DNA of 36,077 bases from Candidatus Woesearchaeota archaeon (lineage in GTDB: Archaea; Nanobdellota; Nanobdellia; Woesearchaeales; J110): NCBI GenBank assembly GCA_003694805.1, contig RFJU01000057.1, positions 1 through 36,077 of the forward strand. Direction: 5' to 3'. This document shows, one piece after another, positions 24,220 through 32,549 of this stretch (positions are counted from its first letter, which is position 1; each line of letters starts with the position of its first letter). A program made the translations under genes and the position numbers. The notes beneath the pieces are model-generated. The model saw nothing but the letters and a program-made list of their open reading frames with translations. It was not told the DNA's origin and made no database searches.

Positions 24220-24861
24220 TCACCCTTGTCGGTACAAGAGCGTTTCATCAATACGGGTCCACTCGTGCAGCTCTTCCTTGGAAAACCACACGGCAATCTC
24301 CCTCTTCGCCTCTTCCACCGTTCCGGAAGCATGAATAAGATTCTGAATGGGACGCCTACTCGCGTCCGCGAGCTGGTACGTGTCAAAGCTGTAATCTCCC
24401 CGAATCGTCCCTGGAGGCGCGTCACCCGGGCTCGTCGCGCCAACCAGTTTGCGAATATGCGCAACAGCATTATGCCCCTGCAAGACAAGGGCGACAACGG
24501 GGCTCATGGAAAGAAACTGCATAAGCTGCTCACGAACTCGCAACCCAATCTCCCGCTCGCTCTCCTCAACCACCACACCTTTCTTCTTGTACGCCTCTTT
24601 TTGCTTCTCACCAACCATAACAAGCCACTCTTCATCAGCAGCGTAATGCTCTCCGGCAAGTTGCTCATTCGGGTACACCATTTTCATCGCAATAAGCTTT
24701 AACCCGCACCGTTCAAAACGAGAAATAATCTCTCCAACAAGCCCTCTTTGCACTGCGTCAGGCTTGAGCAAGACCAAACTCTGTTCTTGCAAAGAAGAAG
24801 ACAACGAGTCTTGTGCACTACCCCCGCGAGACGTTGCCTTTGCCTTGGCTGAGGAGCTCAT
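24220..24861 (-). CDS. ndk: Nucleoside diphosphate kinase
   Basis: This encodes 213 residues, longer than the usual ~150 because of a Ser-rich N-terminal tail (~27 residues) and an insertion around EEWLVMVGEKQKEAYKKKG. The core is clear: SLVLLKPDAVQRGLVGEII, ATSPGDAPPGTIRGDY, and NLIHASGTVEEAKREI with the phosphorylated His. In most NDKs the residue after IHAS is Asp; here it is Gly. ATG 24861 is preceded by GGAGG at a 7-nt spacing and overlaps the L24e stop as ATGA. It transfers gamma-phosphate between nucleotides. Confidence 0.95.
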   Translation of the reverse strand: MSSSAKAKATSRGGSAQDSLSSSLQEQSLVLLKPDAVQRGLVGEIISRFERCGLKLIAMKMVYPNEQLAGEHYAADEEWLVMVGEKQKEAYKKKGVVVEESEREIGLRVREQLMQFLSMSPVVALVLQGHNAVAHIRKLVGATSPGDAPPGTIRGDYSFDTYQLADASRRPIQNLIHASGTVEEAKREIAVWFSKEELHEWTRIDETLLYRQG

Positions 24862-25046
24862 TTGCTTGCCTCCTTCTCCTTCCTCGCCGCCTTTGTCCAA
24901 GCAACATTCCTCGGCTTTCTTCGCAGCTTCAAAAGGTTTTTTTCGCATTTCAAAGAGCAAAAATGCAAGAGCTTCCCATCGTTCTTGACAAAGAGCTTGC
25001 CAGTCCCGGCAGGGATCCGCACACCACAAAAGGAACAAAGCGCCAT
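24858..25046 (-). CDS. rpl24e: Ribosomal protein L24e
   Basis: This encodes 62 residues. The zinc finger has Cys4, Cys7, Cys30 and Cys34 (CSFCG...FCSLKCEKN), and NAWTK-type sequence is present as NVAWTKAARKE. ATG 25046 lies 9 nt after GGAGG; GTG 25052 overlaps the S28e stop and is the alternative. It is third in the L7Ae-S28e-L24e-NDK operon, a common archaeal order. Confidence 0.96.
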   Translation of the reverse strand: MALCSFCGVRIPAGTGKLFVKNDGKLLHFCSLKCEKNLLKLRRKPRNVAWTKAARKEKEASK

Positions 25047-25048
25047 CC

Positions 25049-25429
25049 TCACGAACCTCCTCTTCCTGCCTTGTTCAAAGGCCTGGCCTCTATTTCTGTT
25101 TCTCGAAGCATCAAAATATCTCCCACCTGAACAGGACCGCGAACATTCCGCCTAATCGTCTTGTTCTTGTCCCTTCCCTCCAGGATTTTAACACGAACCT
25201 GTGTCGCCTCGCCACGCGTACCAGTCCTCCCCACAAGCTCCTCAACTCTTCCAGGAACTGCAGGAGAAAACAAAGAACCCTCTGCACCTCCGCCAGAACG
25301 CTCTCGTCCGCCTCTCCTTTCTCGACCTCTTCGATCACTTCTCTGAGCGGGCTTCACAGAAGAAGAACTACTCGTGGAACGTCCTGCTTGCTGCTGACCA
25401 GCAGTCTTTTGTTCACCTTCCTTGGCCAT
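25049..25429 (-). CDS. rps28e: Ribosomal protein S28e with a long N-terminal extension
   Basis: This encodes 126 residues. The last ~70 residues are S28e: [54 protein letters not shown]. The first ~55 residues are a Ser/Gln then Arg/Gly-rich low-complexity extension ([16 protein letters not shown]), unlike the usual ~70-residue protein. ATG 25429 is preceded by GGAGTGAG. S28e contacts mRNA near the exit site. The RG-rich tail may bind RNA; that is inferred from composition. Confidence 0.95.
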   Translation of the reverse strand: MAKEGEQKTAGQQQAGRSTSSSSSVKPAQRSDRRGRERRGGRERSGGGAEGSLFSPAVPGRVEELVGRTGTRGEATQVRVKILEGRDKNKTIRRNVRGPVQVGDILMLRETEIEARPLNKAGRGGS

Positions 25430-25431
25430 TC

Positions 25432-25740
25432 TCACTCCGCCTTAAACTGCTTAATAAGGTCTTTTGCATCTCCTTCCTTCACGACCGCAACAGCAGCAGT
25501 ACCAAGAGGAAGACCCGCAGCTGCGCCGAGATCCACCTTCTTTTCAACTTCAGCAAACGGAACGCCCTTCTCTTTAGCCAAGAGCGGCAAATGCATCACA
25601 ATTTCTGGAGGAGTCACATCCTTCGCGATCACAACAAACTTCGCCTTGCCGCGCTCAAGTGCCTTTGTCACCTCATTGGCGCCCCGCTTGATAGCACCAG
25701 TCTGCTTAGCAACTTCAACGATTTCAAAAACTTTCTCCAT
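25432..25740 (-). CDS. rpl7ae: Ribosomal protein L7Ae
   Basis: This encodes 102 residues, slightly shorter than the usual ~120. The signature [43 protein letters not shown] is intact, including the RNA-contact loop. L7Ae binds kink-turns in 23S rRNA, box C/D and H/ACA RNAs, and RNase P RNA. It heads the operon and its leader contains a kink-turn candidate, suggesting autoregulation. The stop lies 2 nt before the S28e ATG. Confidence 0.97.
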   Translation of the reverse strand: MEKVFEIVEVAKQTGAIKRGANEVTKALERGKAKFVVIAKDVTPPEIVMHLPLLAKEKGVPFAEVEKKVDLGAAAGLPLGTAAVAVVKEGDAKDLIKQFKAE

Positions 25741-25776
25741 TCTGCCTCAACCTTCCGAGATACAATCAGAACGATG

Positions 25777-25840
25777 TACCTCACTCCGCCTTTCCTTTGC
25801 CGTACCAACCAGCAAGGAAAAGCATCATCACTCACAGGTA
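25777..25840 (-). promoter_or_regulatory. Kink-turn candidate in the L7Ae leader
   Basis: On the minus strand TACC (25840-25837) pairs with GGTA (25780-25777). The 5' strand then has the three-base bulge TGT followed by GA (25833-25832), and the opposite strand has GA (25782-25781) next to GGTA. This matches the kink-turn consensus, including U at the third bulge base. A long hairpin (TTTCCTTGC with GCAAAGGAAA, one bulge) closes it. An alternative C-box-like TGATGA (25830-25825) and D-box-like CTGA (25769-25766) overlap the same region. Confidence 0.45.
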
Positions 25841-25861
25841 TCCGCCACGAACAAGCCACTC

Positions 25862-25870
25862 CTTAAAAAA
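25862..25870 (-). promoter_or_regulatory. Promoter of the L7Ae operon
   Basis: CGAAAAG-TTTTTTAAGG on the minus strand is the same BRE/TATA type as at ileS. It predicts a start near 25840 and a leader of about 100 nt that contains the kink-turn candidate. Confidence 0.6.
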
Positions 25871-25897
25871 CTTTTCGGCCTTTACAAACACCCTTGC

Positions 25898-27172
25898 TCA
25901 TCCAAGAACGTTCTTTGCGGCGTCCTCGACACTCAACACCCACGACTCCCCAGACCGCATATCTTTCAGCTGCACCTTTTCTTGCTTGAGCTCTTCCTCT
26001 CCAACAATCACAACAAAAGGAATGCCTAGGCTGTTGGCATACTTCAAATTAGCACTAATCCCGCGCTCATTCAAATCAATACTTGCATTCACCCCTGCCT
26101 TTCGTAAACGAGAAACAACGGACAAGCTCTCCTTCACTGTCTGGATAGGAATCACGAACACCTTTGCCGGTGTCACAGGCAAATCCTCCGCCCTCGACTT
26201 TAAAATATCCAAGATGGGCTCGAGCCCGAAGGAGATGCCAATGGCGGGAATGTTTGCTGGCGCACCAAGAAGGTCGCCGATGAGGCGATCATAACGCCCC
26301 CCCGCAGCAATGGCACTTCGCGTGATAGGCCCTGACGTTGCAAACACTTCAAACAGCGTTCCCGTATAGTAGGACAAGCCCCTTGCGAGCCCCGGTGAGA
26401 ATTCAACATTGGCTAAGCCAAGCAAGTCAAGTAAAGAAGCAACATTCGCTAATCCTTCATTCTCGCCCAACTGCGACCGAAGAATGCCTAATTTCTGATC
26501 ATTATCCCCTGGTGGACTGGTAAGATCGAGGAGAAGATCCGCCGCGGAAACCGCAACACCCTTCTGCACCAACTCTCGCTTCACCTCCTCTCGCCCAAGC
26601 TTATCAACCTTGTCAAGCGACAAGATAACGGACGAAGAAAGCTCTGGCAGGATCCCGCAACTTTGCACTAACCCATCAAGGATCCTCCGATCATTCACGA
26701 GAATACGAATATCAATCCCTAACGAACGAAACACCTCATCAGCCAAGAGCAAGCACTCCGCCTCCGCTAAGAGCCCCCCTGCACCAACAATATCACAATC
26801 ACACTGGTAAAACTCACGATACCTCCCCAGCTTAATCGGGCCGTCACGATATACACGTCCAATCTGATACCGCTTAAACGGCATCTTCAATGAAGGGTTC
26901 ATACCCACGAAACGAGCCAAAGGAACGGTGAGGTCGTAACGCAAACCAAGCTTTCGACCCCCCTGATCCGTCAACTGAAAACACTCTTTCAAGATCTCCT
27001 CGCCACCTGCGTATTTCGAAGCCAGCACTTCAAAACGCTCAATAACCGGCGTTTCAAGAGGAGCAAAGCCGAACCGCTCAAAAAGTGTTTTGAGCGTGCG
27101 CACTACCCTATCCTGCAAGAGCTTGAGCTGAGGCGGCGTATCTCGCACCCCTTTTGCTGTTCGCAATTCCAT
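25898..27172 (-). CDS. hisS: Histidyl-tRNA synthetase
   Basis: This encodes 424 residues, the usual class II HisRS length. Motif 1 region is TAKGVRDTPP to RFGFAPLETP, motif 2 is RYREFYQCDCDIVG, the HisA motifs are GLSYYTGTLFEVF and AAGGRYDRLIG, and the C-terminal anticodon-binding domain follows (KVFVIPIQ). ATG 27172 was chosen because the TATA box is 28 nt upstream. Further upstream starts would add ~19 unconserved residues. It is a single-gene unit beside the L7Ae operon. Confidence 0.97.
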   Translation of the reverse strand: MELRTAKGVRDTPPQLKLLQDRVVRTLKTLFERFGFAPLETPVIERFEVLASKYAGGEEILKECFQLTDQGGRKLGLRYDLTVPLARFVGMNPSLKMPFKRYQIGRVYRDGPIKLGRYREFYQCDCDIVGAGGLLAEAECLLLADEVFRSLGIDIRILVNDRRILDGLVQSCGILPELSSSVILSLDKVDKLGREEVKRELVQKGVAVSAADLLLDLTSPPGDNDQKLGILRSQLGENEGLANVASLLDLLGLANVEFSPGLARGLSYYTGTLFEVFATSGPITRSAIAAGGRYDRLIGDLLGAPANIPAIGISFGLEPILDILKSRAEDLPVTPAKVFVIPIQTVKESLSVVSRLRKAGVNASIDLNERGISANLKYANSLGIPFVVIVGEEELKQEKVQLKDMRSGESWVLSVEDAAKNVLG

Positions 27173-27196
27173 ACGGGAACAGAAAGACACAACAGT

Positions 27197-27204
27197 ATTT
27201 AAAA
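27197..27204 (-). promoter_or_regulatory. TATA box of hisS
   Basis: TTTTAAAT centred 28 nt before the ATG at 27172 predicts a leaderless transcript. Confidence 0.6.
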
Positions 27205-27306
27205 ACCTTTTGTACGAGTCATTAACCAATCAGGTCTTGTTCTTCTGCTTTATGCTTTATCAGTAGGGCGGGCGAGAACCAAACAAAAAGAAATGTTTTT
27301 ATACTC

Positions 27307-27314
27307 TTTAAATA
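27307..27314 (+). promoter_or_regulatory. TATA box of the 27346 gene
   Basis: TTTAAATA predicts a start near 27336. GGGGGTTGAT at 27332-27341 lies just before the ATG at 27346. Confidence 0.55.
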
Positions 27315-27345
27315 CCTCCGGCCTTGAAAAAGGGGGTTGATACGC

Positions 27346-27675
27346 ATGACGATTCTTCGCACTATTAGCAAGCAATTTCTCAATCTGGACAACAAAGCAA
27401 TCCGCTTCCAAACCGCAAAAAACAACGGCTACACCCTTATCGAAGCCCTCAAATTCGCGACGGCACAAGAACCCTTCTACGCCTACGACCGAAGGAAACG
27501 AATGGAAGCGTTCTTCACCGACCGCGAGAAAAAACTCCAAAGACTCCATCAAGACCTACACAAAATGAACGAGCAACACGGCGCAATACTCAAGAAGTTC
27601 AATTCAGAACCCGTAAAGCAGGCAGGCTCCCGACCCTTCTTTCACCCGTGGCCAAGAGCGGGCAAGCTCAAGTAA
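27346..27675 (+). CDS. Small helical hypothetical protein
   Basis: This encodes 109 residues. It is largely helical and charged, with a probable coiled coil near 58-85 (REKKLQRLHQDLHKMNEQHGAILKK), and a Pro/Trp-containing basic end. ATG 27346 follows a GGGGGTTGAT ribosome binding site; TTG 27337 is an alternative. There is no signal sequence or membrane segment. No family recognised. It stands divergent from hisS and convergent to rpoK. Confidence 0.65.
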   Translation: MTILRTISKQFLNLDNKAIRFQTAKNNGYTLIEALKFATAQEPFYAYDRRKRMEAFFTDREKKLQRLHQDLHKMNEQHGAILKKFNSEPVKQAGSRPFFHPWPRAGKLK

Positions 27676-27747
27676 CCCGCAAGCCCGAGCCGAGCACACA
27701 ACAAAAAAAGGCAGGCACCCTCTCTCAGCGAAGTGGCGGCGGCAATC

Positions 27748-28023
27748 CTATGTTCTTTGTTTCCTGTACACAGACGGAGAAGACCGCTCTAGCTTCTCAG
27801 TAATTTTCTTGCGATCAACTTCGATCTGCAACTTGCCCGCCTCGAATTCTCGCTTAGCAATCTCAATAGGGTTGTACTCCAACGCCTCCAATTCTTTCTT
27901 TGACAACTTAACCAATAATGGCGCCCCCATTGAAATCTGCAAAGCTCGCGTACCAATCAACCGAGCCTTTTCATACTTCGTTACGTACCCTTCAGGCAAG
28001 GAGATGCTAATTTTTTTCGTCAT
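27748..28023 (-). CDS. rpoK: RNA polymerase subunit K (Rpb6/omega)
   Basis: This encodes 91 residues. TKYEKARLIGTRALQISMGAPLLV and NPIEIAKREFEAG are the Rpb6/RpoK signatures. It helps assemble and stabilise the polymerase. Start ATG 28023 follows GAGGTGAC by 8 nt, and this ribosome binding site overlaps the Rrp42 stop. It is last in the exosome/proteasome operon. A ~25-residue charged C-terminal tail is longer than in most homologues. Confidence 0.95.
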   Translation of the reverse strand: MTKKISISLPEGYVTKYEKARLIGTRALQISMGAPLLVKLSKKELEALEYNPIEIAKREFEAGKLQIEVDRKKITEKLERSSPSVYRKQRT

Positions 28024-28031
28024 ACCACTAG

Positions 28032-28820
28032 TCACCTCTCCACACTTGCAAGCTGTTTTCTCAACTCACCGCTCTTTTTCTGAGCTAGCGCAACCATTTT
28101 TTTGACATCGTCAAGGGAAAGGGTGCCAGATCCGCCCTTTTGCAACGCGCAAATCTTTCCGTTACTAAGACTCGTCACCGTTAAGCGCGCATCCAACACT
28201 CGCTCTTCCTCAAACGTGGGGTCAATCAAAAAGGTGCTGCCAATCTTCAAGACAGTAACCGCGATGGGCTCCTCTAAGAGTTCGAGCTTCGTGTCTGTTC
28301 TTTTCTCGTAATCAACCTGTCCATCGTCAGTTAAACCAGGAAGCCTTGTTTCCTTGAGTGCCGCAAGGGCGCCAAGTGTTCCCAAATCAATCAAGTTCCC
28401 ATCATGATTAAGAGGGCAAATATCGACGTTCACAATCCAGACCTTCTCGCCTGGCGTGATACAAAGAGACTCTTCGTTAATCATGCCACTCTCGCGAATG
28501 CCACGATCAATGACGCGAGCAACTTCGATCGCCTCATAGGAGGGAGGCCCCGCCTCGAAAGAAGGATGGGCCAACGGCCGAAGCTCAGCGCCCACCATGA
28601 GAACGCCTTTATTAGGTGAGTCTGGAAACGGCGTCCCCACCGAGAGCTTCACACCAACGATGATGTCGGTTTTTCCGCAACGAACCCGTGCAGAACCCTC
28701 AGCTGACTTCGTAACTCCTGTTTCTATCGACAAATCCCTCCACGCAGAACAATCGCGTCCGTCAAAACGAACACCTTGACGCAATGCGGCTTGAATATGT
28801 TCATGCATACTTTCATTCAT
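28032..28820 (-). CDS. rrp42: Exosome complex subunit Rrp42
   Basis: This encodes 262 residues of RNase PH fold. RFDGRDCSAWRDLSIETGV, SARVRCGKTDIIVGVKLSVGTPFPDSP, and the VWIVNVDICPLNHDGNLID stretch mark it as Rrp42, the non-catalytic partner of Rrp41 in the hexameric ring. ATG 28820 lies 4 nt after GGTGAT, and the reading frames of Rrp41 and Rrp42 overlap. Further Mets at 28826 and 28808 are possible starts. Confidence 0.96.
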   Translation of the reverse strand: MNESMHEHIQAALRQGVRFDGRDCSAWRDLSIETGVTKSAEGSARVRCGKTDIIVGVKLSVGTPFPDSPNKGVLMVGAELRPLAHPSFEAGPPSYEAIEVARVIDRGIRESGMINEESLCITPGEKVWIVNVDICPLNHDGNLIDLGTLGALAALKETRLPGLTDDGQVDYEKRTDTKLELLEEPIAVTVLKIGSTFLIDPTFEEERVLDARLTVTSLSNGKICALQKGGSGTLSLDDVKKMVALAQKKSGELRKQLASVER

Positions 28821-29640
28821 TGTCATCACCTACTGAATCGCCACGACTAGCATCATCAACAGGAGGTACCTCATCCTCTCCTGAACGGGCAGCAGCCTCC
28901 CTGCCGTTTTCGAGCGCGATGTCAACGGCCTTCAAAGATGCATCCTCGTATTTCTCAAGCAAGGCGCTTCTCTGCGCCTCAGCAATCTTCACACACGCAA
29001 CACGGCCCATCTCTAAAACGCGCTCCAGCTCATCAGGAGTAATCTTTCCATCCATCTGCAAAAGAGAGAGCTCTCCTGTCGATGGGATGAACGCAACAGG
29101 AATGTCTGCAACGTCTCCTTCAGGATATGCTTCTTCATTATAGGTCAAGTCAACAACGAGTTTGTCGTCAACCTTCCCCACACTCACGGCCGCGACCATG
29201 TCTTTCATCCGAATCCCGGCATCAGCCAACGCCACAGAAGCCGCGGTGATCGCTGCACAGCGCGTGCCCGCATCGGTTTGCGGCAGCTCAATGAAGACAT
29301 CAACTACGGCGTTAGGATACCGGTTCAGATCCAGAACCGGCAAGAGCGCATTCTCGATAACGAGGTTAATCTCCTTCGACCTCCGAGAAGGGCCTGGCCG
29401 TACCCTATCACCGTGCCCGGAAAAAGGCATCATGTTGTACGTTACTCGCAACGTTCCCTTCTGGGGATCTTGCATGAATTTTGGGTGCAAATCCCTCGGC
29501 CCGTAAACAGCCGCGTAAGCCACTGTGTTTCCTACTTGCACAAGGGCAGACCCGTCAGCATTGGGAATAACCCCTGCTTTTATGGAGAGGGGGCGGAACT
29601 CGTCAAACTTGCGATTGTCAAATCGTTTCTCATAACCCAT
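28813..29640 (-). CDS. rrp41: Exosome complex subunit Rrp41, catalytic
   Basis: This encodes 275 residues. NADGSALVQVGNTVAYAAVYGPRD, RPGPSRRSKEINLVIENALLPVLDL, and the catalytic segment GDVADIPVAFIPSTGELSLLQMDG mark the phosphorolytic subunit, which degrades RNA from the 3' end. The C-terminus carries a ~30-residue acidic tail. It overlaps Rrp4 by 11 nt and Rrp42 by 8 nt, indicating coupled translation. Confidence 0.97.
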   Translation of the reverse strand: MGYEKRFDNRKFDEFRPLSIKAGVIPNADGSALVQVGNTVAYAAVYGPRDLHPKFMQDPQKGTLRVTYNMMPFSGHGDRVRPGPSRRSKEINLVIENALLPVLDLNRYPNAVVDVFIELPQTDAGTRCAAITAASVALADAGIRMKDMVAAVSVGKVDDKLVVDLTYNEEAYPEGDVADIPVAFIPSTGELSLLQMDGKITPDELERVLEMGRVACVKIAEAQRSALLEKYEDASLKAVDIALENGREAAARSGEDEVPPVDDASRGDSVGDDNE

Positions 29641-30322
29641 TTTCTTTCACCTGCTGATCCAAAAACTCCTTCACCGTATCTGTCAAGCCGCGCAAGTGGC
29701 TTCGCTCCTCAATCAAGCGGAACGTCTTCACCGCAACCAACTCATTCTTCGGATCGCCTTCAAGCCACACAAGCCCGTTCTGACCTACAATGATACGGCA
29801 TTTCGTTTTGTCTTTAATCAAAGAAATCATCGATCCTTGCTTGCCAATAATACGGGGTACCTTCTGAGGATTAACCCTGACGATCCGTCCCCCTTGCAGC
29901 TTGTGCAGGCCAGGACCCCTCGCTGTCACGTCAATCAAGTTCTGACTCGTCACTTGAGTAATTTTACAAACTAAGTAATCGCCCAAGTCAAAGTACTTGG
30001 TAAGGTCAGCACCTAATGGAATGAAATCCTTCGTGTCTTTCATATTTAAGACAGCAGAGTACGGACCATTCAGGTCGAGCCTCCAACCAGACATTAAAAT
30101 GTCAATGACACACCCGATCACAGTATCTCCCTTTCGTGGGAGGTACTTACCCGCGAGGGGAATGCTCTTGAGCACTTTTCCATCAATGGTCAGTAACCCG
30201 ACCTGGTCAGCGATAATCTCTTCTCCACGGCGATACGTGCCATGGCTTGGCAAAAAATCCATGCCCCGAGCCAATACCTGACCCGGAACAACAACTTCCT
30301 TGTTCTTTACTAACAATGTCAT
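29630..30322 (-). CDS. rrp4: Exosome complex subunit Rrp4
   Basis: This encodes 230 residues. The N-terminal domain (VVVPGQVLARGMDFLPSHGTYRRGEEI), an S1 domain (~60-130, GDTVIGCVID...WRLDLNG), and a KH domain (~145-210, RVNPQKVPRIIGKQGSMISLI) form the RNA-entry cap of the archaeal exosome. GAAGTGAAACT precedes the ATG at 30322. Confidence 0.96.
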   Translation of the reverse strand: MTLLVKNKEVVVPGQVLARGMDFLPSHGTYRRGEEIIADQVGLLTIDGKVLKSIPLAGKYLPRKGDTVIGCVIDILMSGWRLDLNGPYSAVLNMKDTKDFIPLGADLTKYFDLGDYLVCKITQVTSQNLIDVTARGPGLHKLQGGRIVRVNPQKVPRIIGKQGSMISLIKDKTKCRIIVGQNGLVWLEGDPKNELVAVKTFRLIEERSHLRGLTDTVKEFLDQQVKENGL

Positions 30323-30433
30323 AGTTTCACTTCATATTTTTTTAATACGTTTTTTTCTTTTTTTTTCACTCACTTCAATTCAAACATGGCTTTTGTTTTT
30401 TTCTTTAAACTTTTTTTTCTTTCTGCCTTTGAC
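30323..30433 (-). other. A-rich intergenic segment between SBDS and rrp4
   Basis: On the minus strand these 111 bases are strongly A-rich with long A-runs, and end in AGTGAAACT before the Rrp4 start. There is no gene. It may act as an unstructured linker that exposes the ribosome binding site. Confidence 0.4.
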
Positions 30434-31162
30434 TTATTTTTCAACAAGTTCAACTTGCGCTCTGCCTTGCGTCTTACTATTCAACTCCTCGATGAAGTCC
30501 ACCCGCAAACCCGCAGGCAACTCAACCACGGCACGCCACGAACCATCATTAAGCCACTCTTCCTTCACAATTGTAGCGTAATGCTGCACCGTGGAATAGA
30601 GCTTTGGCGCAACGTCACTTGGCAAGTGAATCGTTAGCGTACTCCGCTCGAAGCGAATAGGGAGAACCTCACGCAACTTCTTGAGCACATCTTGGATTTG
30701 GTCTTCTGCCTTTCGAAACTCATCAACGCGCACGCGAGCCTCCTCAAAAGCGAGCTCTATGCGCTTTTCGGGGTGAGGATTGCCTGTTCGCGGATCAATG
30801 CTATTTATGTGAATCAGATGCACCAGTCGCTTCTTTTTCTCCTCTCGCAAGCGATCACGAAATTGCTGCGTAATCTGGAGATTGCCCTCCTTGAGGATTA
30901 CTTTAGCAACTTCGAGCGGATCGCTCGTCCCAAACACTTCTCGCATGTGGGTTTCGGACGCAAGCAAACCTTTCTTGGCATCTGAAAAAACCTTTTCAGC
31001 ACGCAACACTTCACGAACGTCTTCGATCGACAAGTCGCCCTGCCTTTCTTTTAGTTCCACTGCCTTGTCAGGGTCGACAACGAGCTCAAATGTCTCGCCG
31101 CCCTTCTTCAAACTGCAAAGGTTCACGTGAATGCGCTCCTGATCGAATGTAGGACCTTTCAT
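30434..31162 (-). CDS. Ribosome maturation protein SBDS (Sdo1)
   Basis: This encodes 242 residues. The N-terminal FYSH domain (LKKGGETFELVVDPDKAVELK), a three-helix central domain (VILKEGNLQITQQFRDRLREEKKKRLVHLIHINSIDPRTGNPHP), and the C-terminal ferredoxin-like domain are all present. SBDS helps release eIF6 from the 50S subunit. It lies between psmA and rrp4, a conserved archaeal neighbourhood. Confidence 0.97.
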   Translation of the reverse strand: MKGPTFDQERIHVNLCSLKKGGETFELVVDPDKAVELKERQGDLSIEDVREVLRAEKVFSDAKKGLLASETHMREVFGTSDPLEVAKVILKEGNLQITQQFRDRLREEKKKRLVHLIHINSIDPRTGNPHPEKRIELAFEEARVRVDEFRKAEDQIQDVLKKLREVLPIRFERSTLTIHLPSDVAPKLYSTVQHYATIVKEEWLNDGSWRAVVELPAGLRVDFIEELNSKTQGRAQVELVEK

Positions 31163-31207
31163 GCCTGACCTCTCTTGTTCATTTCGTTTGTGCTAAACAA
31201 GCAAACA

Positions 31208-31927
31208 TCATTTCGTCAAAGTACTGATCGTGTCTTTCTCAACTTTCTTCATCACTGGCTGCTCGCCCTCCTTAATGAATGCGGCATCAATGCGTTGTGG
31301 ATGAAAGTCCTTGTCAAGCACCTTCTTCAATGCGCGAATTGCAAGCTTCAAGCCATCCATGATGGTTAAGCTTTCTTTGTATTCCTTGAAGAGTATTTGT
31401 TCAATTTCCGAGTCTCCCTCACCAATAACGGTGGCTTTGTACTGGTTAAAAATTCCCGTCGGGTCGGTCTCAAAAAGCTTCTTTCCTCCCTCGTCAACGC
31501 CTGCGATAAGCAAAGAGACGCCGAAAGGACGCAGGCCTCCTGACTGGGTTGTGAATTGCTTGAGGTTAGCCAAGTCTTTCACGATGGAAATAGTATCAAT
31601 AGGGGAATCATACGTCACCTTGTACGCCTGCGCCCGTTCCTGCGCCCGTTCAATAAGCACTCGCGCATCGGAAAGAATTCCTGCTGCGGTTGCCATGATG
31701 TGTTTGTCAATCTGAAAGATTTTCTCAATGGCTTCAGGAACAACAAGCTTGTCAACAATTCTCTTGTCCGTCACGAGCAAGACCCCGTCCTTGCAAACCA
31801 TACCGATGGCGGTGTTGCCCAGCCGAACAGTCTTCTTCGCATATTCAACTTGGAGGAGCCGTCCATCAGGAGAAAACATAGTAATGGCCCTGTCATAACC
31901 CATCATTTGATGTTGTACTGGTTGCAT
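31208..31927 (-). CDS. psmA: Proteasome alpha subunit
   Basis: This encodes 239 residues. The alpha-type signature GYDRAITMFSPDGRLLQVEYA opens the protein, and GVSLLIAGVDEGG with LFETDPTGIFNQYKATVIG follows. It forms the outer gating rings of the 20S proteasome; the beta subunit is not in this window. ATG 31927 lies about 10 nt after GGAGG. Confidence 0.97.
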   Translation of the reverse strand: MQPVQHQMMGYDRAITMFSPDGRLLQVEYAKKTVRLGNTAIGMVCKDGVLLVTDKRIVDKLVVPEAIEKIFQIDKHIMATAAGILSDARVLIERAQERAQAYKVTYDSPIDTISIVKDLANLKQFTTQSGGLRPFGVSLLIAGVDEGGKKLFETDPTGIFNQYKATVIGEGDSEIEQILFKEYKESLTIMDGLKLAIRALKKVLDKDFHPQRIDAAFIKEGEQPVMKKVEKDTISTLTK

Positions 31928-32026
31928 CGTTCTTCAAACCTCCCATTTACTGTCTGCGATTCTTACACGCTTTTTTTTTCAAACAGCCTTCTTTCATCCT
32001 TCTTTTTTTTAATATTGCCTCTTTGT

Positions 32027-32380
32027 TCATGCATTCGCTTTGCTAACGCTTCTGTTTAGCGCGCCCGACAAGGAAAGCGCTTCTTTTGCTTTTTTCAAGA
32101 TGCCGGAAACAGCAACAACACGCAGAGGACCAGCAAGCGGATGGGAGCACAAAGCAATCCGCACCTCATCTACGTGCTGCGCAGAGCAACGAATGATTCC
32201 TGAACAGGAACGCTCGTTAAAGACAACAACTTGAACACCTGCCTTTGCGAAACCCCGCACGCCAAGCCATGAGAAAAGACCGCGCAGAAGCTCCTGCTTA
32301 GACGTTCCTCTACTGCCTCGAAAAACAAGGTACCTTTTTTTCTCCTTTAAAACGGGCAACAAAGGCTTTAACTTCACCAT
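32027..32380 (-). CDS. rnp2: RNase P protein component 2 (Pop5)
   Basis: This encodes 117 residues, normal length. KLKPLLPVLKEKKRYLVFRG opens it, and LSWLG-like and VSGILKKAKEAL segments match Pop5. It is part of the RNase P protein set that assists 5' maturation of tRNA. It is the first gene of the exosome/proteasome operon; usual neighbours Rpp30 and L15e are absent. Confidence 0.9.
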   Translation of the reverse strand: MVKLKPLLPVLKEKKRYLVFRGSRGTSKQELLRGLFSWLGVRGFAKAGVQVVVFNERSCSGIIRCSAQHVDEVRIALCSHPLAGPLRVVAVSGILKKAKEALSLSGALNRSVSKANA

Positions 32381-32464
32381 TCTGACCTTTCTTTTGCTGC
32401 TTTGTATCGTACAGAAGTGTTCAAACGCTTCTTTTTCTTCTCACCGAGGCGGAGCTCACCCGCA

Positions 32465-32472
32465 TTTATAAA
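32465..32472 (-). promoter_or_regulatory. TATA box of the exosome/proteasome operon
   Basis: TTTATAAA (as CTTTATAAATG on the minus strand) predicts a start near 32443, about 63 nt before the Pop5 ATG. It would drive pop5-psmA-SBDS-rrp4-rrp41-rrp42-rpoK. Confidence 0.55.
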
Positions 32473-32549
32473 GCTATCGGAAGCGGCTGGAAACGACCAA
32501 AACAAGCAAGAACGGCCCTAGCAGCGCTAACTCAAGTGCTTCCTCAGCG

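Noticed and set aside
25766-25830. Box C/D guide RNA in the L7Ae leader
   Set aside because: TGATGA and CTGA are present, but the D' and C' boxes are poor and the terminal stem is weak; the mRNA kink-turn is the better reading.
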